From an uncultured bacterium (GTDB lineage: Bacteria; Planctomycetota; Phycisphaerae; Phycisphaerales; SM1A02), in assembly GCA_903911205.1 (NCBI GenBank), contig CAIWCL010000365.1, positions 1 through 44,304 of the forward strand: a stretch of 44,304 nt of DNA, given 5' to 3'. Position numbers and translations under genes: made by a program. Shown here one piece after another: positions 32,909-39,673 of this stretch. Under the pieces are notes generated by a model. The model was not told the DNA's origin, searched no databases, and saw only the letters and a program-made list of their open reading frames with translations. Numbering within the stretch: the first letter of the stretch is position 1; every line of letters starts with the position of its first letter.

Positions 32909-33654
32909 GCGTCGTTTCGAAAGAGATCGCGAACAACGGTGGCGAGAGGCGCATCCATCGCGTCGCCAAACGCACTGCGAACCCAGATCGACCGACCGAG
33001 CGCGTTGGTCGCAAATTGGGAGACCGTTCGCCGCCATCGATTGGCAACTTCCGGGGCGAGTGGCGCGGTCAGCGTGCTCTCGAATCCAACGGGACTGAGA
33101 AGATCGTGGAAGCCCTCCGTCTTCTCGAGGAGCGTCAGGGTTCCACCTTCCACGTCAAGCGTCATGGGCCCTGTGGCCGGATCGCCCTTTGGTCGCGCGA
33201 ATCCTGCACCGCCGTAGATCCCGAGCTCTCCCTCTGACACGATCACCACCCGCAACGTCAGATTGGTCGCGGTCGAATCGAGCGGCGTCATGCCGGGTTT
33301 CGGATACCACAGCAGTTGCGCGTGGACGAACATCGCGTTCTTCAGTGGCGTGCCCTGTTCGTGGGCAAGCAGTGCTTCAAGCGGAACATCCGCAAACCAG
33401 AAGCTATCCTCGCTCTCCTTGCGAACGTACGACGCTGAAACCATTTCACGTCCAAGAATGAGCGGTCGCGAGCCGAGCGCGACAAGTTCGACGTCTCCGA
33501 CGTTGCGGTCGAAAGCGCCATCGAACGCTGAGCAGCCCGACAAGCCGAACACCGTCGTTGCGCACAGAGCGGCCCACGCGCGTCGCTTCCATCGGTGCAG
33601 GGGTCGCTCTCTGCTTGAGAACTGGAGGCGGTCCGCACATTGAATCTCATTCAT
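32857..33654 (-). CDS. Predicted lipoprotein of unknown function
   Basis: 265 residues. A long, Arg-rich N-terminus leads to a hydrophobic stretch (AAWALCATTVFGLSGC-type; lipobox LSGC, Cys41). The mature part has beta-strand-like segments (VELVALGSRPLILGREMVSASYV, NLTLRVVIVSEGELGIYGGAGFA) and no recognised domain. The ATG at 33654 overlaps the TGA of the upstream amidohydrolase-like gene by 4 nt, so the two are co-translated. Its 3' end overlaps the convergent pseudouridine synthase gene by 52 bp. Confidence 0.78.
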   Translation of the reverse strand: MNEIQCADRLQFSSRERPLHRWKRRAWAALCATTVFGLSGCSAFDGAFDRNVGDVELVALGSRPLILGREMVSASYVRKESEDSFWFADVPLEALLAHEQGTPLKNAMFVHAQLLWYPKPGMTPLDSTATNLTLRVVIVSEGELGIYGGAGFARPKGDPATGPMTLDVEGGTLTLLEKTEGFHDLLSPVGFESTLTAPLAPEVANRWRRTVSQFATNALGRSIWVRSAFGDAMDAPLATVVRDLFRNDAQRGDALAGVESAIANF

Positions 33655-34574
33655 CCCGTTTCTCCCGTCAGTCGAAGTGGCGACTCGCTCGCGAGTGCTC
33701 GGCTTGTATCGCGTTCACGAGGCGTGGGTAACCGCCCAAGACCAAGCAAACTGATACTGTCGCGCTCGATAATCTCTCGAAGGACCGTGCGTGCCACGCG
33801 CGGAAGACCCGTGCCGTGCACCATGGTGTTTACGCCGTAGATCGCTTCAATGGCGCGGACTGGCGCATCAAAAGGAAAGCCCGACGCGAAGAGCACCTTC
33901 CGATCGACGCCATGATCTCGGCAGAGTTCAAGCGCCTGGAGGAGTTCCCAAGGGCGCGCCACAACGCCGGCCGTGTGGGTGAAGACGCGATCGTGTTTCG
34001 CAAGAAGCGCGAGTGTTTCGTGCAGGAACGGGGCACCGAATCCTCCGATGACGATCGCCAACCGCGGGAACGCGCGCGCGACTTCGTCGAGGAGGTACGG
34101 CCGCGCGTACTCAAGTCGCGCGGATGGCGGCGTAGGGCCAGACCAACCGAGAAAGACGGGAAGTTGATTCGCCTCCGCGCGGTCAAAGACCTTCATGGCG
34201 CGCGTGTCGGCCGGATGAAACGCTTGGAGCGCCGGATCGAGCCAGATCGCACTCGCACCAACGGATCGAGCTGACTCAACTGAAGCGACTGCATCGTTTG
34301 ACGTTGGATCGATCGCCCGCGCGTAGAAGAGGCGGCCCTCACTTCGAGCAACCGCTTCAAGTAACTGCGATTCCGCGATCGCTCCGCGAACCGTGTTATT
34401 GCGGTAGCCGAGAACCACCGCCGCATCGATGCCGCGAATGGCGTTTTGGTGGACCTCAGGCGACGCATCTGGCTGCAGCCAACGTCCGGCCGCGTTTCGG
34501 CGAATCGCGCTCGCAACCTCGTCACCGAGGTCGTCCACACGCGTCCAAAGACGAGTTTCGAGGTCGACAATCAT
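33651..34574 (-). CDS. Amidohydrolase-fold protein lacking the metal ligands
   Basis: 307 residues from the ATG at 34574 (an extension to 34625 was rejected). The length and motif order match the amidohydrolase-2 TIM barrel: start IVDLETRLW, IRGIDAAVVLGYRNN, FYARAIDPTSND, LPVFLGWSG, LAIVIGGFGAPFLHETLALL, VFTHTAG and KVLFASGFPFDAPVRAIE. The usual HxH after the first strand is ETR, the histidines in the middle strands are replaced (LGWSG, IGGFG) and the aspartate of FGSDFP is Gly. An active metallohydrolase is therefore unlikely; a binding or structural role is inferred. It has TACATT 8 nt before ATG and is co-translated with the downstream lipoprotein. Confidence 0.75.
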   Translation of the reverse strand: MIVDLETRLWTRVDDLGDEVASAIRRNAAGRWLQPDASPEVHQNAIRGIDAAVVLGYRNNTVRGAIAESQLLEAVARSEGRLFYARAIDPTSNDAVASVESARSVGASAIWLDPALQAFHPADTRAMKVFDRAEANQLPVFLGWSGPTPPSARLEYARPYLLDEVARAFPRLAIVIGGFGAPFLHETLALLAKHDRVFTHTAGVVARPWELLQALELCRDHGVDRKVLFASGFPFDAPVRAIEAIYGVNTMVHGTGLPRVARTVLREIIERDSISLLGLGRLPTPRERDTSRALASESPLRLTGETG

Positions 34575-34582
34575 CCGGGTGG

Positions 34583-34588
34583 AATGTA
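34583..34588 (-). promoter_or_regulatory. -10-like TACATT 8 nt before the amidohydrolase-like ATG
   Basis: Minus-strand TACATT (34588-34583) is followed by CCACCCGG and ATG. It faces the menG hexamer on the other strand, with 41 bp between them. Confidence 0.4.
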
Positions 34589-34629
34589 GCCGAGCCGAAG
34601 TGAGCGCGCATGGAGTGCGCGCCACGGCC

Positions 34630-34635
34630 TATACT
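34630..34635 (+). promoter_or_regulatory. -10-like TATACT 9 nt before menG ATG
   Basis: TATACT (five of six bases of TATAAT) is followed by CGCCGCCTT and the ATG at 34645. No ribosome site is present, so a leaderless start is likely. Confidence 0.5.
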
Positions 34636-34644
34636 CGCCGCCTT

Positions 34645-35430
34645 ATGCCCAAAGCGGTCTGGCAACCTCAGGAACTCGCTCAGGATCCGCACGCTCGGAG
34701 CGACAAGGCGGCGAAGGTCCGCGACATGTTCGCCTCCATCGCCGGAGCCTATGACCTCAACAATCGAGTGCACTCGTTTGGTCTCGATCAACGTTGGCGT
34801 CGAGCAGCGGTTCGACTGGCAGAGGTTCAAACTGGTGAGGCTGTCGTCGATGTTGCATGCGGAACTGGCGACCTGACCGAACTCTTCGCGACATCGGGTG
34901 CGGCGTCGGTGATTGGCATCGATTTCACGGCGCCGATGCTGGATATCGCGCGTGTGAAGAGTTCCTCGAACCTCGCGAAGGAGCCTGCTCCGCGCCGCGG
35001 GGCTCGAGTCTCGCCGGTTTATCGCGAGGGTGATGCGATGGCGCTCGACCTTCCCAATGCGTGCGCGGACGTTGTCACGATCGCCTTCGGGCTTCGCAAC
35101 GTGAGCGAACCCACCAAGGCGTTGAGCGAGTTCCGTCGCATTCTTCGCCCTGGAGGTCGACTTGTGGTTCTTGAGTTTGATGAACCGCGGAACGGCCTGA
35201 TTCGCGCGATGAATCGCCTGTACACGCACCAGATCATGCCCTGGACCGCATCGCTTCTTGCACGCGATCGTTCCGGTGCCTACCGATATCTGCCACGTTC
35301 GGTTGAAACTTTCCTCGATCGTGATCGTCTGCGCACGGCGGTTCTTGACGCCGGATTCGCGGAGGTTGATCAGAAGGAACTGACCTTCGGAACCTGCGTG
35401 CTGACTCGCGGCCGTGTCGCGCGTGATTGA
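34645..35430 (+). CDS. menG: Demethylmenaquinone/ubiquinone-type methyltransferase
   Basis: 261 residues from the ATG at 34645; the in-frame extension to 34429 lies inside the divergent gene and was rejected. The SAM-dependent fold shows the family start MFASIAGAYDLNNRVHSFGLDQRWR, motif I VVDVACGTGDLTELF, AFGLRNVSEPTKAL, the LRPGGRLVVLEF strand and LPRSVETFLDRDRL. The enzyme performs the C-methylation of the quinone ring; menaquinone is the likely product in a planctomycete, but ubiquinone cannot be excluded. It diverges from the amidohydrolase-like gene with closely facing promoters. Confidence 0.94.
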   Translation: MPKAVWQPQELAQDPHARSDKAAKVRDMFASIAGAYDLNNRVHSFGLDQRWRRAAVRLAEVQTGEAVVDVACGTGDLTELFATSGAASVIGIDFTAPMLDIARVKSSSNLAKEPAPRRGARVSPVYREGDAMALDLPNACADVVTIAFGLRNVSEPTKALSEFRRILRPGGRLVVLEFDEPRNGLIRAMNRLYTHQIMPWTASLLARDRSGAYRYLPRSVETFLDRDRLRTAVLDAGFAEVDQKELTFGTCVLTRGRVARD

Positions 35431-35711
35431 GCTTTGGGTGAAGCGTAGACCGCGAGGTCAACAGCACCTTGGCGCCGCAGCGAGGCTCGGTTCGCGGCTC
35501 ATGCGGCCACTTTTGCGGACGCGTCGGTTCTATCGCGAGATTCTCTTCCCTGATCGCCTCAAGAGTGAAACAGAGCGCGGCGTCACATGATTGTCGCTCT
35601 CGGTTCGATGGATCGAACCGCACCCATTTCGGCCGGAGGATCCGGCTCAACGGCATCTGAACGAATCGTGGCGGGGACCGCCTACGTCGTTCCCAACGTT
35701 GGAGCTCGGCC
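35431..35711. other. Intergenic region with a 9-bp-arm palindrome and a weak 55-codon frame
   Basis: No gene is certain here. A frame from GTG 35423 to TGA 35590 overlaps the menG stop and would code for an Arg-rich 55-residue peptide; nothing else supports it. A perfect inverted repeat lies at 35601-35620. Confidence 0.4.
35601..35620. promoter_or_regulatory. Perfect palindrome upstream of the B12-fold gene
   Basis: CGGTTCGAT (35601-35609) and ATCGAACCG (35612-35620) are exact complements around GG. At 91 bp before the ATG at 35712 it is a good operator candidate; as RNA its 2-nt loop would be too tight without opening the last pairs. Confidence 0.4.
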
Positions 35712-36458
35712 ATGCCTCAGGCCACGGACTTCTACGGCAACGGTTTCGGATCATCGAGCACATCCCGCGAACTTGAGCGGTTTGTGCGGCTTCTCATTCA
35801 AGGTGATCGCGTCGGCTGTCGCGATCTCATCCGCGAGTACCTCGACAGCCTCTCCCCGGGCGGCGGAGACGCGGCGGGCGCGCTGCGCGACCTCGCATGG
35901 CCCGCGTGCGCGACCTTGGATGCGCTCGCCCGTCGTGATCAGATCGGAAGCGCGGAGGAGCATTCTGCAACGGTGCTCCTCGCGCAACTCGTGCAACGCA
36001 TTGAGTGCGGACTGGCGAAGCGACCCGCGCGCTGCAAACTCTTGGTCGTTTCCACCGGGCCGCGTTCCACCGAAGAACTCTCGGGCGAGATCTTCTCGGG
36101 CCTCGCGGAGGCCGATGGATTCGATGTCCTCTATCTCGGTGGCGGGGTTGAGTCGGATGATTTGTTCTCGCAAATCGCTGCTCGCCGTCCCTCATACTTC
36201 GTGAGTTTCGCGGCCTCCGGACCAGACGCGCCTCGCCTTCGTCGCCTCATAACGGCCGTGCGAACCCAAGACCCTGTGCCGGGGATCCGGCTCGGTGTTG
36301 GCGCGGGGGTCTTCGAGCGGGCTCCCGGGCTCGGTGAGGAGATCGGCGCCGACTTTGAAGCCAATACGCCGTTCGAGATGCTTGCAGAACTGCAACGACT
36401 CGAGGCGTCGCAGGCGGCCTCGCGCCCCACGAAGTCGCCGCGCTCACGCGCGGCGTAG
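35712..36458 (+). CDS. B12-binding-fold protein without the cobalamin histidine motif
   Basis: 248 residues; GGAG about 8 nt upstream of the ATG. The first 95 residues are helical (ELERFVRLLIQGDRVGCRDLIREYLD, LDALARRDQIGSAEEHSATVLLAQLVQRIE), like the helical cap of cobalamin-binding modules. Residues about 105-235 resemble the Rossmann B12-binding domain (KLLVVSTGPRSTEELSGEIFSGLAEADGFDVLYLGGGVESDDLFSQIAARRPSYFVSFA), but the DxHxxG motif that coordinates cobalt is replaced by PRSTEEL. It is therefore probably a sensor or regulator that binds something else or acts by protein contacts. No DNA-binding domain is present. It is followed by a strong terminator and stands alone. Confidence 0.75.
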   Translation: MPQATDFYGNGFGSSSTSRELERFVRLLIQGDRVGCRDLIREYLDSLSPGGGDAAGALRDLAWPACATLDALARRDQIGSAEEHSATVLLAQLVQRIECGLAKRPARCKLLVVSTGPRSTEELSGEIFSGLAEADGFDVLYLGGGVESDDLFSQIAARRPSYFVSFAASGPDAPRLRRLITAVRTQDPVPGIRLGVGAGVFERAPGLGEEIGADFEANTPFEMLAELQRLEASQAASRPTKSPRSRAA

Positions 36459-36489
36459 GTTCGGAAGCCAAGACCAACGCTCGAATCGC

Positions 36490-36528
36490 GCAGAGCCCTC
36501 GCCGCCACCGAGGGCTCTGCGCCATTTT
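36490..36528 (+). terminator. Intrinsic terminator after the B12-fold gene
   Basis: A perfect 12-bp stem (GCAGAGCCCTCG at 36490-36501 with its complement at 36509-36520), a 7-nt loop and GCCATTTT downstream. The T-run is offset by four bases. Confidence 0.8.
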
Positions 36529-36621
36529 GATGTTGCCGCGGAGGTCCGGCAATCCGCAACGAACCCGGACGTTTGGTCGTCGTACCGAGAGGTCACAATC
36601 CGCAAATACCTGCGGAAGATC

Positions 36622-36650
36622 GGAACGCAGCGGAACGCCGCCCGTACACT
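36622..36650 (+). promoter_or_regulatory. Candidate ECF-type promoter of the sigma factor operon
   Basis: GGAAC (36622-36626), 16 nt and CGTAC (36643-36647) fit the GGAAC-N16/17-CGT plan known for ECF sigma factors, which suggests autoregulation. The same site also offers a housekeeping-like -10, TACACT (36645-36650). The ATG is 39 nt downstream. Confidence 0.4.
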
Positions 36651-36688
36651 CGGGGCCCCGGCTTCCCGTAGATCTCGAGAGGCTTCCC

Positions 36689-37270
36689 ATGCTTGACGCG
36701 AAGACCGAACGACTCACCATCCAGCGCGCGCGCCGCGGCGATCGCGAGGCGATCGCTGAGTTGATTCGTGCCTATCAACGGCCGTTGGAGTCCTTCATAT
36801 TCCGCCTGTGCGGAAAGTCTGAACTCGCGGAAGACATCGCGCAGGAAGCCTTCGTCCGAGTCATGAAGTCGCTCGACCGATTCGACGAGCGATTTCGATT
36901 TTCGACCTGGCTTTTCACCATCGGCAAGCGGCTTCTGGTCAATCATCATCAGAAGATGAGGCCATCCGCGGACAGCGAGACGGTTGAGTATCGCGCCGAT
37001 GATCATCGACGTCCCGAGCACGTGCTCGAAGAATTTGAACGCTCTGAGAAGATGGGAAAGATGATCGGTGTCGCGCTCGACGCGCTTGTCTCGCCGCAGA
37101 GGGAGATTGTCCTGCTCTTCCACCAGCAAGGCTGGCCAGTCGAGCGAATCGCGACCGAACTCTCCATGCCCGAAGGCACCGTGAAGAGCCATCTCTTCCG
37201 GGCGCGTCGGCGCATGCTTGAAGCGATCGAATTGAGCGGCACGCCCAATCCTCAAGAGGTCTTCCGATGA
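36689..37270 (+). CDS. ECF RNA polymerase sigma factor
   Basis: 193 residues from the ATG at 36689; GAGAGG lies about 8 nt upstream. Region 2 shows LIRAYQRPLESFIFRLCGKSELAEDIAQEAFVRVMKSLDRFD and STWLFTIGKRLLVNHHQK; region 4 shows LVSPQREIVLLFHQQGWPVERIATELSMPEGTVKSHLFRARRRML. It is first of an apparent operon with a membrane protein (4-nt ATGA overlap) and a large secreted protein. The upstream GGAAC/CGTAC pair suggests that it transcribes its own gene. Confidence 0.95.
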   Translation: MLDAKTERLTIQRARRGDREAIAELIRAYQRPLESFIFRLCGKSELAEDIAQEAFVRVMKSLDRFDERFRFSTWLFTIGKRLLVNHHQKMRPSADSETVEYRADDHRRPEHVLEEFERSEKMGKMIGVALDALVSPQREIVLLFHQQGWPVERIATELSMPEGTVKSHLFRARRRMLEAIELSGTPNPQEVFR

Positions 37271-37758
37271 GCGATTGGACCGACCTCTCTGAGGATGATG
37301 GTCGACACGGACCATCTGTTCGTGCGCAGCGTCTGCTGGTGCGAATGCTCTTGGCGCTCCGCCGCGAGTCGCGGCGAACCCAGAACCCCGATCGTGATTA
37401 CGAGCGCGCGGAACTGTTGGCGAACCGCATCATGGCGGAGTTTCCGCGACGCGTGCTTCCGGTTGGAGTCGCGGCGATGCTGGTGGTCGTGGTGTTCGCA
37501 TCATTTCCCCTCGTCCGCGATGTGCTTCCCGATGCAGCCGGCGGCGCGCAGCCCACGCCCGTTGCGACGGCAGTAGAGGCGGGGCTGCGACAGCAAGGAT
37601 CCGCGATGAGCGATGGCATTCAAGCGCTCCGCGCGATCGTTGGGCCGTTCTCTGCGCCGGCCAATGCACCGACCGAAGACCGTGCCACGCCGATCCTCGA
37701 GGATGAGGGCTCGCCGAAGCAATCCTCAGAAGCAACCGCACCCTTTCAGAAGAGTTGA
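37267..37758 (+). CDS. Single-pass membrane protein, possible anti-sigma factor
   Basis: 163 residues. A charged cytoplasmic N-terminal part (about 1-60, Arg-rich, RAQRLLVRMLLALRRESRR) is followed by one membrane helix (about 64-84, VLPVGVAAMLVVVVFASFPLV) and an extracytoplasmic Pro/Ala-rich tail. The gene overlaps the sigma factor stop by 4 nt, the arrangement usual for anti-sigma factors. The HxxxCxxC zinc motif of common anti-sigma domains is absent, so the role is inferred from position and topology only. Confidence 0.72.
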   Translation: MSDWTDLSEDDGRHGPSVRAQRLLVRMLLALRRESRRTQNPDRDYERAELLANRIMAEFPRRVLPVGVAAMLVVVVFASFPLVRDVLPDAAGGAQPTPVATAVEAGLRQQGSAMSDGIQALRAIVGPFSAPANAPTEDRATPILEDEGSPKQSSEATAPFQKS

Positions 37759-39662
37759 AAGCCACCGTGCGCGCTCTGCTGTCCGCATCTTTCTTGCCCA
37801 TGCAAACGGCGTATTCGCCAGCGCATGTACGGACGATTTCCTCGCGGAATTTACCGTGCGATCTTTCAAAGACGACGGTGACGGTTCTTCGCAGGGTACT
37901 GCGTCGTGCTTCGTGCGGTTGTTTCCGTGTGTTGCTCTGCGCGATCGTTTTCATCGCGCTTGCGCGAAGCGCGTTCGCCGACAATGCGGGGTTCGCGCTC
38001 GCGCCGAAGAGCTCTTCATTTGCATTTGACGCGCGCGGTCTCGCCGAACTCCTTGGCAATGAGAATGCCACCAGCATTCGGCCGATCGTAGAGGCCATCG
38101 CCGGACGCGATGCGCTCCTGACGTTCGATGCACTGGCGCGCCGCTGCAATGCCGGAACCGACACGGTCGCCCGTGAGGTTTTCGCAGGTCGAATCGCGTT
38201 CGCACTGGTCGAACTCGAAACCGCCAAGGGGTTGGACGGCGCGGAGCGACCAACTGCCAACTCTCGGATTTCCTCATGGATCTTCGGAATCGAGGCGGAC
38301 GATGACCGCTGCGAGCGTGTCTTGCGCATGATCGGCGCGCGACTCCGTGCGCCTGGGAGTTTTGAAGCTCCCACCGAGGGGCTACACGCGAGGCGCGTTG
38401 GCGGCTGGCTTCTCGTGGCACCCACCCCCAGTGCAGATCTTGTGCTCGATCAAGCCGCCAAGCGCATCGCCGTTGAGGATTCGGAGTCGAGTCTACTTGG
38501 CGAACCGCTCGCACAACATCTTCTCGTATCGGATGCGCCGCTTCGAGTCTTCATCCGTCACGATGCTCCGATCGGCGGCGCGACCGCCATTGGGATTCGG
38601 CCGAATCCCGCACCGGGTCAATCGGGCTTGCGTGCGGAAGTCGAAGGTCGCTACGACGACGCTCCGATCGGCGAGTCGGGTGTGAAGAATGCGCTCGACG
38701 CAGTGCTGATGCGGGCCTTTGAAGAGCGCGCGGTTTTCGCTGTCGCGAATCCAGCCGACGGTTTGCCTGATGCGAGCGATGCTTTTTGGCTTGCGCTCGT
38801 TCCTGAGTTGCGTCCCTCTCCAGCCATGCGTGCCAATCTTGCCGGCGAACGACTGCTCGTTGTTGGCGCTTCATCGCGCGTCATCGCACCCGCGATGGCC
38901 ATTGCCTGGCGTGTCGAGGACGCGGAACAGGCCGAACGCGATCAGCGACTGCAAATGCGCGGCATTCTTTGCGGAATCGCTCGCGCGACAGAGCACGGCG
39001 CGACCGCGCGTCGCAACGGCCAGGAGGTCTCGGACGAAGCACGCGAACGCACGACCGCCACGCGAATCCACCCTTCTCGACAGGATTCCTCAGGACACGA
39101 TTCGTCAGGACAGGATTCATCAGGACAGGCGTCTTCAGAACAGGCGTCTTCAGAACAGGAATTGGGACAGGATCACTCTGGAAGTGCCCTCGGTCCGTTC
39201 CTCGAGAAGTACATCGGTCGGCCATTTCGACTTGGCGATTGCGTCCTCTGTTGGAGCACCGTGCGTACACCATGCGGTGGTTGGCAGGTGTACGCGAGTG
39301 ATACCGAGTGGCTCGGTGATGTTGCGTCACGGCTCGAAGCTTCGAGCTGCGCGGAAGAAGGAAAGACGCCGGCAGGTGGCATCGGTTTCTGTGATGGGCC
39401 ACGCGCCGCGAGCGTTTTGCGACGTTGGCGACCACTCGCCGGTGAAGACGCGAATGACCGCGTGGGCCGCGGTATCGAGGCACTCGCGGCAACGATCGAA
39501 CAACTTGGCCGCTTGCGCTTCACCTACGAGTCGCCGGCACCTGGACGCTTGGTTGCCCGCATTGACCTCGAACCGCTCGGCACGCTCGGTGCCACTCGCC
39601 GATCGGACGATTCGAGTGAAGTTCCGCCTCGCCCGCTCATGAAACGGGACGGTCCTCGTTAG
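37755..39662 (+). CDS. Large exported protein of unknown function in the ECF operon
   Basis: 635 residues if the TTG at 37755 is used (4-nt TTGA overlap with the previous stop); GTG 37767 or ATG 37800 are alternatives. A long basic N-terminus leads to a hydrophobic signal segment (VLLCAIVFIALARSAFA, about 58-74), so export is likely. The mature part has alternating helices and strands (FAFDARGLAELLGNENATSIRPIVEAIAGRDALLTFDALARRC, WLLVAPTPSADLVLDQAAKRIA) reminiscent of DUF3352-like proteins, but the resemblance is weak. A low-complexity insert (DSSGQ/ASSEQ pentads, about 443-472) is coded by a 15-bp repeat. Co-transcription with the ECF sigma factor suggests it is part of the stress response or signal chain. 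Confidence 0.7.
   Translation: MKATVRALLSASFLPMQTAYSPAHVRTISSRNLPCDLSKTTVTVLRRVLRRASCGCFRVLLCAIVFIALARSAFADNAGFALAPKSSSFAFDARGLAELLGNENATSIRPIVEAIAGRDALLTFDALARRCNAGTDTVAREVFAGRIAFALVELETAKGLDGAERPTANSRISSWIFGIEADDDRCERVLRMIGARLRAPGSFEAPTEGLHARRVGGWLLVAPTPSADLVLDQAAKRIAVEDSESSLLGEPLAQHLLVSDAPLRVFIRHDAPIGGATAIGIRPNPAPGQSGLRAEVEGRYDDAPIGESGVKNALDAVLMRAFEERAVFAVANPADGLPDASDAFWLALVPELRPSPAMRANLAGERLLVVGASSRVIAPAMAIAWRVEDAEQAERDQRLQMRGILCGIARATEHGATARRNGQEVSDEARERTTATRIHPSRQDSSGHDSSGQDSSGQASSEQASSEQELGQDHSGSALGPFLEKYIGRPFRLGDCVLCWSTVRTPCGGWQVYASDTEWLGDVASRLEASSCAEEGKTPAGGIGFCDGPRAASVLRRWRPLAGEDANDRVGRGIEALAATIEQLGRLRFTYESPAPGRLVARIDLEPLGTLGATRRSDDSSEVPPRPLMKRDGPR
39081..39170. repeat. 15-bp in-frame tandem repeat coding for Ser/Gln-rich pentads
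   Basis: Units start at 39081 (CAGGATTCCTCAGGA), 39096, 39111, 39126 and 39141 (CAGGCGTCTTCAGAA twice), then degrade. The frame is kept, giving QDSSG/HDSSG/QASSE pentapeptides in a linker of the exported protein. Confidence 0.9.
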
Positions 39663-39673
39663 TTCCGCGTCGA

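Noticed and set aside
35587-36204. 205-codon plus-strand frame overlapping the B12-fold gene
   Set aside because: The other frame (35712-36458) shows cap and Rossmann-like regions; this one turns Ser/Arg-rich with no pattern.
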